From Methylolobus aquaticus (GTDB lineage Bacteria > Pseudomonadota > Gammaproteobacteria > Methylococcales > Methylococcaceae), in contig SEYW01000009.1 in the NCBI GenBank assembly GCA_004168015.1, positions 62,001-126,000 of the forward strand: DNA of 64,000 nucleotides, written 5' to 3'. The notes under the pieces are model-generated. The model was not told where the DNA came from, made no database searches, and saw only the letters and a list, made by a program, of their open reading frames with translations. How positions within the stretch are numbered: position 1 is the stretch's first letter; every line of letters starts with the position of its first letter. A program made the translations under genes and the position numbers. Below, piece after piece: positions 18,384 to 27,778 of the stretch.

Positions 18384-19581
18384 TGCCTTTCTCCTACCCA
18401 AGCTGTCAGAGTACCGCGCTAGTCCCGGAGCGGATCGGTGCAGGCGCCAGCGGCCGACAGCCCACGTTCCTGATATCTGCCGTCACGGTTTTGGTTCACC
18501 CCTGAACATCGCGGGCGGTCCAAGCCGCGGGCCGCGCGATCGCGACGCGCGAGCCGGTCACTGGCTGCCAGTTCGAGCTTATAGATCGGGCCGGCTTCGA
18601 CGGCAATCCGTACAACCCCCCCCAGTAGCCGTACGGATGATCTGTGTTTCTTGGGCCTGCTATGGTTCGACGAGTGGCTGGTTTCCGGGGTATAGGACGT
18701 CGCGACCTGGCGCTAGCCCGTATTCGTCCGCGCCGCTTATCGCTCTCGATATCCTAGACCTGGATGCCAACCGTCTCTGGGCGTCGCGCGCTGGAGACAC
18801 GCAAGTAAGCAAGCGCCAAGTTGGCGGCCCACCCCAGTGCGTCCTGGATGCCAGACTGATGCATATCCTAGAAGTGCACGAGCGTCAGTTAACAGTCAAG
18901 GAGCAAGGTGCCGATCTCCGCGGCGGCGACCAGGCTGTCGAATGCAGCGTTCGCGCGGCTCAATTCGGCGACTCGTTCACAACCTTCCCGGTTGAGTGCC
19001 GTGAGCCTTTCGTTCGCTGTCTGGAACTCTGTCCGGCTCGGCTTCCGAGTCGCCTCGTGCGGTGCCATCGATGATTCGCCTGTGCGATGGACACGCCCTG
19101 AATTTCACACTGCCTCCGGCGCCTTAGGAATATGGATGAGACGGCGAGACCCCGACGGTTCCGCCGACAGGTATCGTTCGTCAGCGAGGGTGTTGCCAAA
19201 CCAGCGTCTCTTTCGGGCAGACGGGCTGGACCTTGCGGCGGACTATTTGGTCCCGCTCGGCCCGGCATTGCAGGTTGGTGGTTGCTGCAGGGCCAAATCG
19301 GTTCCCGCCCGCTATCCGACAAGCGGTGCGGCGTGACTATCCGTGCTGTCACGTGCGTGCTGCCCGTAACCGGCGAGCGAAGGGGCGGGGTCTGGGCTGC
19401 AGCGCCTTGGGCTGGACGGGTTGCAGCGACGCACATCGCTTGCCGGGAACCTTCGATACCGAGGGGGCAATCCTACGTAGTCAGGCTGATGGTTAGGGAC
19501 GTCAGGTTTGGCTATAAGGGTCCAACCCCTTCAAGCCTCCGCTCGGAACTCGACTGCGGGCCCTTTCGCCGAGAGACGAAC
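18384..19581. other. Long non-coding stretch with CheR-PAS remnant
   Basis: About 1.2 kb between the divergent fae and aconitase genes. It holds the CheR/PAS-type coiled-coil remnant at 18889-19068 and otherwise only frames with no recognisable domains. Promoters for both flanking genes should be here. The long plus-strand frame opening at 19132 runs into the aconitase, but its first 150 codons have no aconitase similarity. Confidence 0.45.
18889..19068 (-). pseudogene. Remnant of a CheR-PAS type signalling protein (linker coiled coil)
   Basis: The minus strand encodes RTEFQTANERLTALNREG then CERVAELSRANAAFDSLVAA and EIGTLLLD before a stop. This closely follows the linker of CheB/CheR-PAS fusion proteins (EELQ..NEEL.T.N.E...KV.ELSRANNDL.NLLASTEI.T.FLD), in which a coiled coil leads into a PAS domain. 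No methyltransferase domain or intact PAS remains on either side. It is a decayed fragment of a chemotaxis-type sensor. Confidence 0.5.
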
Positions 19582-21522
19582 ATGAAGCAGAACGTCGCCC
19601 AACAGTTGATTTCGAGTCACCTGATCTCAGGTTGCCTGGCCGAGGGCGAGGAGATCGCTCTGCGCATCGATCAGACCCTGGCACAGGATGCAACCGGCAC
19701 GCTGGCCATGCTCGAGTTCGCGGCCATGAACCTTCCGCGGGTCCGCACTGAGCTCTCGGTGCAGTACATCGATCATAACCTGCTTCAGGAAGACTACCGG
19801 AACCCGGATGATCATCTGTTTCTGTACAGCGCGTGCCGGCGGTTCGGTCTGTGGTATAGCCGTCCCGGTAACGGTGTCAGCCACCCCGTCCACATGGAAC
19901 GGTTCGGTGCGCCGGGCAAGACCTTGCTCGGATGCGATAGTCACACCTGCGCCGCCGGTGCTCTGGGCATGCTGGCGTTCGGTGCCGGGGGAGTGGAGGT
20001 CGCCATGGCCATGGCCGGTGAACCGTTTCACCTGCGCATGCCGCGCATCTGGGGTGTCAGGCTGCACGGGACGTTGCCTGCCTGGGTCAGTGCCAAGGAT
20101 GTGATTCTGGAAATGCTTCGCCGACATGGGGTCAGCGGCGGCCGTGGCCGGATCATCGAATACTACGGGCCGGGTCTCGACCGCTTGACCGCGATGGATC
20201 GCCACGTGATCGCCAACATGGGCGCAGAACTCGGCGCGACCACAACGGTATTTCCGGCCGACCCGGCGGTTCGGGTTTTCCTGAGGGCGCAGGGGCGGGA
20301 GGCGGCGTTTCGCGAGATTCGGTCGGATCCTGGTGCGACCTATGACGAGCACGATGAGATCGACCTGACGAGTCTGGAGCCGCTGATCGCATTGCCCGGG
20401 AGCCCGGGCAACGTCGTCCCGGTAAGGGAAGTGGCGGGCAGGGAGATCTACCAGGCTTACATCGGATCGTCCGCTAATCCAGGTTTGCGTGACTTCGCGA
20501 TTCCCGCCCGGATGGTCGACGGCAGACAGGTGCATCCGCGTGTCTCCTTCGACGTGAATCCGACCTCGCGCCAGATTCTGGAAAACATGATCGAACTCGG
20601 GTTACTGGGCAGGCTGGTGCGGGCCGGTGCGAGGCTCCATCAGGCCGGCTGCAATGGCTGCATCGGCATGGGTCAGGCGCCGGCAACCGACCGCATCAGC
20701 CTGCGCACCGTACCCCGAAACTTTCCGGGGCGATCGGGTACTCGTGACGATCATGTCTATTTGTGCAGCCCGGAGACGGCCACGGCCTCGGCCCTGACCG
20801 GGGTGATCACCGATCCGCGAACGCTCGGGATGGTGTATCCCTCGTTCGAGGAACCGGACAGGCCCCTGATCAACACGGCGATGTTGGTGGAGCCGGACCC
20901 TCGAGAACTCGGGACGTCGTTGGAACTAGGTCCCAACATCCAGCCGCTGCCCTTTCTCGAGCCTCTTCCGGACTGCCTGGAAGGGCCTGTGTTGCTGAAG
21001 GTTGCCGATGACATATCCACGGACGAGATCCTGCCGGCCGGTGCCAAGGTCCTGCCGTACCGCAGCAACATCCAGAAGATCAGCGAGTTCGTGTTCGCCC
21101 CGATCGATCGAAGCTTCCATGAGCGAGCGCTTCCGCATCGCGACTCGGGCTTCTTCGTGATCGCCGGCGACAACTACGGTCAGGGATCCAGCCGCGAGCA
21201 TGCCGCGCTCGCGCCGCGCTATCTGGGACTCCGCGCGGTCCTCGCCAAGGGCTTCGCGCGAATCCATAGGGACAACCTGGTGAATTTCGGCGTGCTGCCT
21301 CTGCGCTTCATCTACGCCGCCGATGCCTATGACGTTCGACCCGGCGACAGGCTGCGGATCAAAGGGGTGCGCGCCGAATTGGAACGGCATGCGCCGATCA
21401 CGGTGGAAAACCTCAGCCGACAGACCCACTTTCAGGTTCTCCACGAACTCAGTGATCGGGAGGTCGGGGTAGTGTTGGCGGGCGGCCTGATCAACTGGGT
21501 CAGCCACGAACGAGGTCAGTAA
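19582..21522 (+). CDS. Aconitate hydratase, monomeric ~650-residue type
   Basis: The 646-residue enzyme interconverts citrate and isocitrate in the TCA cycle. The three cluster cysteines are visible: C123 in CDSHTCAAG, and C357 and C360 in GCNGCIGMG. The C-terminal swivel domain shows DDISTDEILPAGAK and GDNYGQGSSREHAALAPRYLG. Length and order fit the short aconitase family of Aquifex/Geobacter type rather than AcnA (~890) or AcnB (~860). I chose the ATG at 19582 (MKQNVAQQLISSHL), where similarity begins; a GAGAG motif lies just upstream. 3-isopropylmalate dehydratase is excluded because large and small domains are fused. Confidence 0.9.
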   Translation: MKQNVAQQLISSHLISGCLAEGEEIALRIDQTLAQDATGTLAMLEFAAMNLPRVRTELSVQYIDHNLLQEDYRNPDDHLFLYSACRRFGLWYSRPGNGVSHPVHMERFGAPGKTLLGCDSHTCAAGALGMLAFGAGGVEVAMAMAGEPFHLRMPRIWGVRLHGTLPAWVSAKDVILEMLRRHGVSGGRGRIIEYYGPGLDRLTAMDRHVIANMGAELGATTTVFPADPAVRVFLRAQGREAAFREIRSDPGATYDEHDEIDLTSLEPLIALPGSPGNVVPVREVAGREIYQAYIGSSANPGLRDFAIPARMVDGRQVHPRVSFDVNPTSRQILENMIELGLLGRLVRAGARLHQAGCNGCIGMGQAPATDRISLRTVPRNFPGRSGTRDDHVYLCSPETATASALTGVITDPRTLGMVYPSFEEPDRPLINTAMLVEPDPRELGTSLELGPNIQPLPFLEPLPDCLEGPVLLKVADDISTDEILPAGAKVLPYRSNIQKISEFVFAPIDRSFHERALPHRDSGFFVIAGDNYGQGSSREHAALAPRYLGLRAVLAKGFARIHRDNLVNFGVLPLRFIYAADAYDVRPGDRLRIKGVRAELERHAPITVENLSRQTHFQVLHELSDREVGVVLAGGLINWVSHERGQ

Positions 21523-21567
21523 CCTCTACATCGTCATACAGGGCGCATCGGGCGAGTTGTTCAAACC

Positions 21568-21795
21568 GTGCAGGCGGGTGGGGCAGCGGGCGGCAGAAGC
21601 TGGCTGCTTGCCGATGCGCCGGCTGGTGCCCATGCCGGTGCGCTGATCTATTCGCTGGTCGAAACCGAAACCGTCAAGGCCAACGGCGTCGAACCGTACC
21701 TGTGGCTGCACCCTGTCTTGCGTCGCTTGCCCACCGGACCACTGCCGAACACGTCGAAGCCCTGCTATCCTGGAGTTGCCAACCCGTGGATTTGA
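21568..21795 (+). pseudogene. IS66-family transposase C-terminal remnant
   Basis: The frame encodes GRSWLLADAPAGAHAGALIYSL and KANGVEPYLWLHPVLRRLP, which is the C-terminal end of IS66 transposases (..W.F.DTPAGA.ASALIYSL.ETAKANGLEPY..L..V...LP). After RRLPTG the match continues in another frame (TTAEHVEALLSW, like T.ED.EALLPW), so a frameshift is present. The DDE catalytic core, accessory orfs and terminal repeats are absent. It is a relic of an insertion event. Confidence 0.75.
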
Positions 21796-22316
21796 TCACC
21801 ACCGGATCCGCACCGAATACCTGGGGTTTGTGCGGCGCTTACAGGCAAACCACGATCGGCAACTCGCCGAGCAGACGGCTACCCTAGCCTGACTTAATTA
21901 ACCAGCCTCCACGATTCCCGGGGTGGTTCAGTGCATCGCGGGGATCGGACGTCACTCCTACTCGTCGACAGCGTTTGTATGTTCTGGGCTGTTGCCTTCA
22001 GTGGCGGCATGCCGGCGAGCCAGGCGCAGGAATGAGGTTAAACTTAGTTTGCCGAATTCTTGAGGAACTGCTTCTCTCGACCCGCTGTCATCGGTACAGG
22101 AAGACTTTCCACAATTGGGCGAGGCCGGATTCTCCCGCATTCGGTTTGTTGCAGCGGGAAAAGGAACATACTCTAGTTGAAGTTCTTTCCACGCAACTAT
22201 ACCATTCGCTCACAGCTACTCTGTAGGGTCTTGCTGTTTTTTTGGTATCGATCGCTTCTTGAAGAACGCGGGCGAGACAGGCCAAAAGAAATTTCAATTT
22301 AACCGTGAGAGAAGCG
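21796..22316. other. AT-richer leader region of the H-NS gene
   Basis: These 521 bases are more AT-rich than the surroundings, including a T-run at about 22232-22239. No gene was recognised. The H-NS promoter should be here. AT-rich DNA upstream of an H-NS gene would suit autoregulation, but no specific site can be shown. Confidence 0.4.
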
Positions 22317-22643
22317 ATGAGTAAAAAATACGTCGAAATGACCGAAAGGGAATTGGAATCGATGATCGAGGAAGCCGCGCGGGCTCTGAAGGAGAAGCAG
22401 CAAGGAAAGCGGAAGGAGGTTTTGAGTCAGATGAAGCAGCTTGCGGCCTCGATCGGTGTTGCCGTGGAGATAATCGACGGGCCCTCTGCCGCTCTTGGGC
22501 GCAAGGGCCGCAAGGTTCCAATCAAATATCGGAATCCAGACAATCTTGCCGAGCAATGGAGCGGCCGGGGTGTGAAACCCAAGTGGCTGCAACAGTTGTT
22601 GGCCCATGGGCGAAAGCTGGAAGAGTTCGAAGTGGCGTCGTAG
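22317..22643 (+). CDS. H-NS family nucleoid-associated protein
   Basis: The 108-residue protein has an N-terminal coiled-coil region (TERELESMIEEAARALKEKQ) and the C-terminal H-NS DNA-binding signature in PIKYRNPDNLAEQWSGRGVKPKWLQQLL (read in parts: KYRNPDN, then WSGRGVKPKWL). H-NS proteins oligomerise on AT-rich DNA and silence acquired genes. It sits at the border between the sparse accessory region and the dense housekeeping block. The ATG at 22317 has GAGAGAAG just upstream; the frame is open four codons earlier. Confidence 0.88.
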   Translation: MSKKYVEMTERELESMIEEAARALKEKQQGKRKEVLSQMKQLAASIGVAVEIIDGPSAALGRKGRKVPIKYRNPDNLAEQWSGRGVKPKWLQQLLAHGRKLEEFEVAS

Positions 22644-22694
22644 CGAAGGCGACTCATGCCGTGTGACGGTTCAAGGGTTCCGGGGGCACGGGGC

Positions 22695-22726
22695 GCGTTT
22701 CCGAGAGACCTCAGTCTCTGAAACGC
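22695..22726. terminator. Hairpin at the 3' end of aguB, convergent with H-NS gene
   Basis: GCGTTTC and AGAGAC (separated by a CG bulge) pair with GTCTCT and GAAACGC around the loop CTCA. The hairpin overlaps the aguB stop codon at 22711-22713 and lies 51 bases after the H-NS stop. No T-run follows on either strand, so its efficiency is uncertain; position suggests a bidirectional terminator. Confidence 0.45.
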
Positions 22727-23601
22727 TTTACGATGTCACCATAGGCATCAATGCGGCGGTCCCGGAGGAATGGCCAAATCCGTCGTACGGATTCCGAGCG
22801 CATCCGGTCGATTTCGACCCGCAGGACCTGCGGTCCTGTGTCATCGGCGCGGCTGAGCACTTCCCCTTGAGGGCCGGCAACGAAACTGTTACCCCAAAAG
22901 CGGATACCCGGTGTTGTGCCACTGGGGTCCATTTCCTGACCAATGCGGTTGCAAGCGGCCACCGGAATACCGTTTGCAACGGCATGCCCGCGCTGTACCG
23001 TGACCCAGGCTTCAAGTTGGCGTTCCCTTTCCTTGGGTTCATCCAGCGGATTCCAGCCGATTGCAGTGGGATATAGCAGGATGTCGGCTCCTGCGAGTGC
23101 CATGAGTCGTGCGGCTTCCGGGTACCACTGATCCCAGCAGACCAATATCCCGAGTCGGCCGACGGAGGTATCGATCGGCGTGAAGCCCAGGTCGCCTGGC
23201 GTGAAGTAAAACTTCTCGTAGTAACCAGGGTCATCTGGAATATGCATTTTTCGATATTTGCCGGCGAGCGTTCCATCGGCATCTAGAACTATGGCGGTAT
23301 TGTGATATAAGCCGGCGGCGCGCCGCTCGAACAGGGATCCGACGATCACGACGCCGAGTTCTTTTGCCGTCGCGGCGAGCTTTTCGGTGGTTGGTCCGGG
23401 AATCGGTTCAGCCAAGTCGAATTCAGTGGTGTTTTCTGTTTGACAAAAATAAGGTCCGAGATGAAGTTCCGGCAGCAGGATTAGCTTGGCTCCCAGGGCT
23501 GCAGCCTCGCGGATACCGGCCAGCGAGGCGGCGAGATTGGTGGCAGGGTCGGAAGCATTGCAACGCTGCTGTACGAGGCCCAAAATCACGGTGTCTTTCA
23601 T
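22711..23601 (-). CDS. aguB: N-carbamoylputrescine amidase
   Basis: The 296-residue nitrilase-superfamily enzyme converts N-carbamoylputrescine to putrescine, CO2 and ammonia. The catalytic triad is E45 in LPELHLGPYF, K118 in KYRKMHIP and C155 in LVCWDQWYPE. The blocks DDPGYYEKFYFTPGD and HAVANGIPVAACNRIG are typical of AguB. It overlaps the aguA stop by four bases (ATGA), so the two steps of the agmatine route are made together. The ATG at 23601 was chosen because MKDTVILGLVQQ starts the nitrilase fold; the frame is open 15 codons earlier. Confidence 0.95.
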   Translation of the reverse strand: MKDTVILGLVQQRCNASDPATNLAASLAGIREAAALGAKLILLPELHLGPYFCQTENTTEFDLAEPIPGPTTEKLAATAKELGVVIVGSLFERRAAGLYHNTAIVLDADGTLAGKYRKMHIPDDPGYYEKFYFTPGDLGFTPIDTSVGRLGILVCWDQWYPEAARLMALAGADILLYPTAIGWNPLDEPKERERQLEAWVTVQRGHAVANGIPVAACNRIGQEMDPSGTTPGIRFWGNSFVAGPQGEVLSRADDTGPQVLRVEIDRMRSESVRRIWPFLRDRRIDAYGDIVKRFRD

Positions 23602-24644
23602 GGCGAGGTCAGTGAAAAGGTGTTCGGAAACTGCATGGTCATGCAATGCAGGCTCCCATATTGTCGGATCAGGATGCGGCAGTCGATCGGCACGATTTCG
23701 CGTCCGGGGAAGGAGCGGTCCAGGCGCTCTATCGCAAGCGCATCATTCGCATCACCATAGATCGGCACCAGTACGGCCTCGTTGATGATCAGAAAGTTCG
23801 CGTAGGTGGCCGGCAGCCGGGTTCCATCCGGCGCGAGAATCGGTTGCGGGATCGGCAGGGGGATTAGACGATAGGGTAGGCCGGTTCGGGTCCGGAAGGA
23901 ACGCAGTTCCTCGGCCATCGCGGACAGGCTGGCATAATGCGGATCGCCAGGGTCGTCGCAAGCCGTGAACGCGATCGTGTGTTCGTCACAGAAACGTGCC
24001 AGCGTGTCGACATGCGCGTCGGTGTCGTCACCCGCGACGTGACCGTGGTCGAGCCAGAGCAGTCGGTCAATGCCGAGGCGCTCTGTCAGTTCCGCCTCGA
24101 TCGCGGCGGCCGACAGATCCGGATTTCGGTTCGGGTTGCTCAGACAGAAGCGCGTGGTCAGCAACGTGCCCGCGCCGTCGGTCTCGATGCTGCCGCCTTC
24201 GAGCACCATGGGGCTCGTCTCGTTGCCCACACCGCGAAAAACGCCCGCGTGCACGACGCCGCTGCCGAATGCTGCGTCATTGGCGCAGTCGTACTTTCCT
24301 CCCCATCCGTTGAAGCGGAAATTGAGCAGGATTGGTCCTGCGGTCGTTTCGATGCTTAGCGGAGCGGTATCGCGAACCCAGATGTCGTCATAGCGCACGT
24401 CGACGAAGCGGACGCGCGAGGTGACTCCTTGCGAAGCTTGGATCCGATCGAGTATCGACGCCTGCAAAGTGGCATCAGGGCAGGCGATCAGAACGTGTTC
24501 GCGCCGGCTGATGGCGGTGGCGATATGGACATAGGTTTCGACTGCTTCGTCGAGGCAGTCGGCGAAGGCGCCGTCCCTGGTCGGCCAGGCGATCAGGACG
24601 GCGCTTTGCTCGGCCCATTCGGGCGGAAAATGGCGATGGGTCAC
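23598..24644 (-). CDS. aguA: Agmatine deiminase
   Basis: The 348-residue enzyme hydrolyses agmatine to N-carbamoylputrescine. It belongs to the pentein fold: YDDIWVRDTAPL near the N-terminus, the FNGWGGKYDCANDA block, LEGGSIETDGAGTLLTT, the catalytic DHGHVAGDDTDAHVD, and nucleophile C334 in GSLHCMTMQ. I chose the GTG at 24644 (VTHRHFPPEW), preceded by GAGGGAA, because similarity starts there; the open frame begins 70 codons earlier and would overlap recN. The gene follows recN by 73 bases on the same strand and precedes aguB with a four-base overlap. Confidence 0.95.
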   Translation of the reverse strand: MTHRHFPPEWAEQSAVLIAWPTRDGAFADCLDEAVETYVHIATAISRREHVLIACPDATLQASILDRIQASQGVTSRVRFVDVRYDDIWVRDTAPLSIETTAGPILLNFRFNGWGGKYDCANDAAFGSGVVHAGVFRGVGNETSPMVLEGGSIETDGAGTLLTTRFCLSNPNRNPDLSAAAIEAELTERLGIDRLLWLDHGHVAGDDTDAHVDTLARFCDEHTIAFTACDDPGDPHYASLSAMAEELRSFRTRTGLPYRLIPLPIPQPILAPDGTRLPATYANFLIINEAVLVPIYGDANDALAIERLDRSFPGREIVPIDCRILIRQYGSLHCMTMQFPNTFSLTSP

Positions 24645-24717
24645 GGGTTCCCTCAGTTCGTTCTTGGCTTCTGGATGAGCGTGGTGGCGGGGCGGGCGAG
24701 AAGCTTTGCTCCGACTT

Positions 24718-26394
24718 TCAGGAGAGGGCTTGCGCCAGCATCTCCTCGGCGTGTGCGAGCGTCTGTTCGGTGATTCGGACGCCGCCGAGCATGCGAGCGA
24801 TTTCCCGCGTTCTTTCGATCGGGCTGATCGGACTGACGACGGTTTGCGTGACATCGTTCTGGGTCGACTTCGCGACCAGCAGATGGTTGTGTCCCTGGGC
24901 CGCGACTTGCGGCAAGTGTGTTACGCACAACACCTGCCGATCGGCGGCCAACAGCCGCAGCTTCTGTCCGACGATCTCCGCGACACCGCCCCCGATGCCG
25001 GTGTCGACTTCGTCGAAGATCAGGGTGGGCGTGGACTTGTAGGCCATCGCGCTGACCTGTATTGCCAGACTGATGCGGGACAGTTCGCCGCCCGATGCGA
25101 CTTTGCCGATGGGACGTGCCGGCAGGCCAGGGTTGGCCGTAACCGAAAACTCGATCCGATCCATTCCATGGGGCCCCATTTCGGAGTCGTCCGACGGTTG
25201 AACCGAAATCCGGAATTCGCCATAGGGCATGCCGAGTTCACGGATCACAGCCGTAATGCGTGTGCTGAGCTGCGCAGCGCCGATGTTCCGCTGCTCGGAC
25301 AAGCGACGGGCCGATACCTGGTAGCGTTCCAGCGTATCCTGTACGGCGCGCTCCAACTCTGCAACCTGCTCCTCGCTGCGGCCGAGGCTCTCCAGCTCGG
25401 CGCTCAGTGCCGCATACTGCGGTCCCAGTTCGGCCGGCGTCACCTGATGTTTGCGGGCCAGGCGATTCAGATCGCCGATGCGCTCTTCCAGCCATTCGAG
25501 CCGCTTTGGATCCGACTCCAGCCGGTCGACATGATGACGGATCGATGCGGCCGCTTCCTTGATCTGGATCTGCGCTTCCAGAAGCATTGCCATGACCTCG
25601 CCCAGTTCCGGGCACAGCGCGCCGAGCTCCTTCATTGACGTAACGGCCTGCGCCAGAAGCCGGTTGGCCGAACCGGTTTCGTCGTCGTACAGCAGGTCCA
25701 GCTGCTGCTGGCTCAGTGCCAGAATGCGTCCGACGTTGGCCAGCCGCGAGTGCTCGGCGAGCACTTGCTCGTAGTCGACGGAGCAGACCTCATGGCGTTC
25801 CAGTTCCTCGACCTGATAGCGCAGCAATTCCTCACGCGCGGCCCGCTGCGCCGACGTCTGGCGACGCTGCGTGAGCTGGTCCTGCAGCGTCCGCCAGCGT
25901 TCGTAAAGTTCGCCCACCTCGCCGACCAGAGCGAGCGTTCCTGATGACTCGTCGAGGAGTCGTCGCTGTTCCCGAGCCTGCAGCAAGGCCAGATGAGCGT
26001 GTTGCCCATGGATCTCGACCAGCAGTGAACTGAACTCCTGCAGTTGCTGCAGCGTCACCGGCCGGCCATTGATATACGCCTTGGATCGGCCGTCACTACC
26101 GATGGTACGGCGTATGAAGCATGAGTCGAGATCGTCGACCAGTTCGTGTTCGTCGAGCCAGGCCTGGGCTGTCGCAAGGTCGGACACATCGAACTGCAGC
26201 GTGACTTCGGCCCGGCTGGCGCCCGGGCGCACCAGCCCGGAGTCCGCGCGGTCCCCGAGCGCGAGGCCCAGCGCATTGAGCAGTATCGACTTGCCGGCGC
26301 CAGTCTCGCCGGTCAGCACCGTGAAGCCGGACGCGAGTTCCAGTTCCAGGGCTTCGACCAGAGCGAGGTCGCGTATGCTCAGGCTGGTTAGCAT
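24718..26394 (-). CDS. recN: DNA repair protein RecN
   Basis: This 558-residue SMC-like ATPase takes part in double-strand break repair. The Walker A motif GETGAGKS lies at residues about 29-36 after MLTSLSIRDLALVEALELEL. A long coiled-coil-forming middle is followed by the ABC signature region KVASGGELSRISLAIQV and the Walker B stretch TPTLIFDEVDTGIGG. Length equals the usual ~555 residues. The ATG at 26394 comes three bases after the nadK stop, so the two are probably co-transcribed, as in many gammaproteobacteria. Confidence 0.97.
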   Translation of the reverse strand: MLTSLSIRDLALVEALELELASGFTVLTGETGAGKSILLNALGLALGDRADSGLVRPGASRAEVTLQFDVSDLATAQAWLDEHELVDDLDSCFIRRTIGSDGRSKAYINGRPVTLQQLQEFSSLLVEIHGQHAHLALLQAREQRRLLDESSGTLALVGEVGELYERWRTLQDQLTQRRQTSAQRAAREELLRYQVEELERHEVCSVDYEQVLAEHSRLANVGRILALSQQQLDLLYDDETGSANRLLAQAVTSMKELGALCPELGEVMAMLLEAQIQIKEAAASIRHHVDRLESDPKRLEWLEERIGDLNRLARKHQVTPAELGPQYAALSAELESLGRSEEQVAELERAVQDTLERYQVSARRLSEQRNIGAAQLSTRITAVIRELGMPYGEFRISVQPSDDSEMGPHGMDRIEFSVTANPGLPARPIGKVASGGELSRISLAIQVSAMAYKSTPTLIFDEVDTGIGGGVAEIVGQKLRLLAADRQVLCVTHLPQVAAQGHNHLLVAKSTQNDVTQTVVSPISPIERTREIARMLGGVRITEQTLAHAEEMLAQALS

Positions 26395-26397
26395 GGT

Positions 26398-27279
26398 TCA
26401 GTTGCGGTTGCCGCTGCTCCAGTTCAGCTTCGACCGGAGGATGGCAAAGAAGTCGTGGTCGACGGGATGCAACATTCGGAAGGGGCGGTCATGCCGGGTG
26501 ATGCGCAGGCGATCCGTGGCCTCGACGTCAGGGATCGAGACATTGTCGCAGTTGACCTGGGCACGAAACTGCTTGCTGGGCCGAAAGCCGATTTCGATGA
26601 GACTGTCGCCGCCAATGACGATGGGTCGATTGGTCAGGGTGTGCGGGTTGATCGGAGCCAGCACGAGGGCGTTCAGTCCCGGATGCAGTATCGGACCGCC
26701 CGCCGACAGGGCGTAGGCCGTCGATCCGGTCGGGGTCGAAATGATCAGCCCGTCGGAGCGCTGCGTGTTGAGGAACGCGCCGTCGATCCAGGTTTCGATC
26801 TCGATCATGCTGGTCGCGATGGCGCTGTGCACGACGATTTCGTTCACTGCGACCCGGTCGTGCACGACAGTGCCGTTGCGGGACACGCGTACGCGGAGTA
26901 GGGCACGTTCCTCGAACTGGTAGTCGCCGCCCAGAATGGCGTCGAGCCGCGTGCGGACCTCGTCCGGTGAAATGTCGACCAGAAACCCGAGTCGGCCGAG
27001 GTTGACGCCGATCAAAGGGATTTCGTGGTCGACCAGGAGCCGCGCCGCTCTCAGCAATGTGCCGTCGCCGCCGACGATGACTGCCGCATCGCAACTTCGG
27101 CCGATCTCGTCGATCTCACAAACGCTCGAGGTGCCCGACACGAAACCCGCGCAGCCGCGGTCGAGCAGAACGCGGAAGCCTTGTGCGGTCAGGTGCTGGT
27201 GTATGTGTTCGAGCGTGGCCGAGATACGTTCGGCGTCCGGCTTGCCGATCAGCCCTATGGTCTTGAATTGCCGCTGCAT
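26398..27279 (-). CDS. nadK: NAD kinase
   Basis: The 293-residue enzyme phosphorylates NAD to NADP. The GGDGT motif (VIVGGDGTLLRAAR), the NLGRLGFL segment, the VNE motif in VAVNEIVVHS and SDGLIISTPTGSTAYALSAGG (in parts) are present. I chose the ATG at 27279 (MQRQFKTIGLIGKP), which aligns with the E. coli start; the frame also opens at a GTG five codons earlier. It lies between bfr and recN in one minus-strand run. Confidence 0.96.
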   Translation of the reverse strand: MQRQFKTIGLIGKPDAERISATLEHIHQHLTAQGFRVLLDRGCAGFVSGTSSVCEIDEIGRSCDAAVIVGGDGTLLRAARLLVDHEIPLIGVNLGRLGFLVDISPDEVRTRLDAILGGDYQFEERALLRVRVSRNGTVVHDRVAVNEIVVHSAIATSMIEIETWIDGAFLNTQRSDGLIISTPTGSTAYALSAGGPILHPGLNALVLAPINPHTLTNRPIVIGGDSLIEIGFRPSKQFRAQVNCDNVSIPDVEATDRLRITRHDRPFRMLHPVDHDFFAILRSKLNWSSGNRN

Positions 27280-27313
27280 CGGGGCGATCAGCACGAAATC
27301 GGCGACGGCCTCA

Positions 27314-27778
27314 TCAACAGTGTGACTGCAGATAGTTCTCGAGTCCCAGCGCCGAGATCAGGCCGAGCTGTGTCTCGATCCAGTCGATGTGCTCTTCCTC
27401 GCTGCTGAGAATCTCCTGACACAGTTCCCGCGACACGAAGTCCCCGACCGTCTCACACAGCGCAACCGCGTCCTTCAGCACGGTGTGCGCCTGTTGTTCC
27501 AGTTGCAGGTCCGCAGCCAGCATTTCCGGAACGTTTTCACCGATGCGCAGATGGCCGAGTTCCTGCAGGTTCGGCAGGCCCTCCAGGAAAAGGATACGTT
27601 CGATCAGTCGGTCGGCGTGCTTCATCTCGTCGATCGATTCCCGGTACTCATAGTCATTGAGCTTGTGGTAGCCCCAATTCTTCAGCATCCGCGCGTGAAG
27701 AAAATATTGATTGATGCCAATCAGTTCGTTGCCGAGGACGCGGTTCAAACAATCGATAACCTTGGGGTCGCCCTTCAT
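27314..27778 (-). CDS. bfr: Bacterioferritin
   Basis: The 154-residue iron-storage protein has every residue expected of a heme-containing ferroxidase subunit: E18, E51, H54, E94, E127 and H130 at the dinuclear site, and M52 as the heme ligand. The start ATG at 27778 ([19 protein letters not shown]) has GGAG seven bases upstream, and canonical numbering fits exactly; the longer open frame upstream is spurious. The gene is divergent from hrcA, with 176 bases between the start codons, and leads the bfr-nadK-recN-aguA-aguB run. Confidence 0.97.
   Translation of the reverse strand: MKGDPKVIDCLNRVLGNELIGINQYFLHARMLKNWGYHKLNDYEYRESIDEMKHADRLIERILFLEGLPNLQELGHLRIGENVPEMLAADLQLEQQAHTVLKDAVALCETVGDFVSRELCQEILSSEEEHIDWIETQLGLISALGLENYLQSHC

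Noticed and set aside
19132..19581. N-terminal extension of the aconitase
   Set aside because: The first 150 codons of the open frame lack similarity and would make the enzyme longer than its family; the ATG at 19582 fits.
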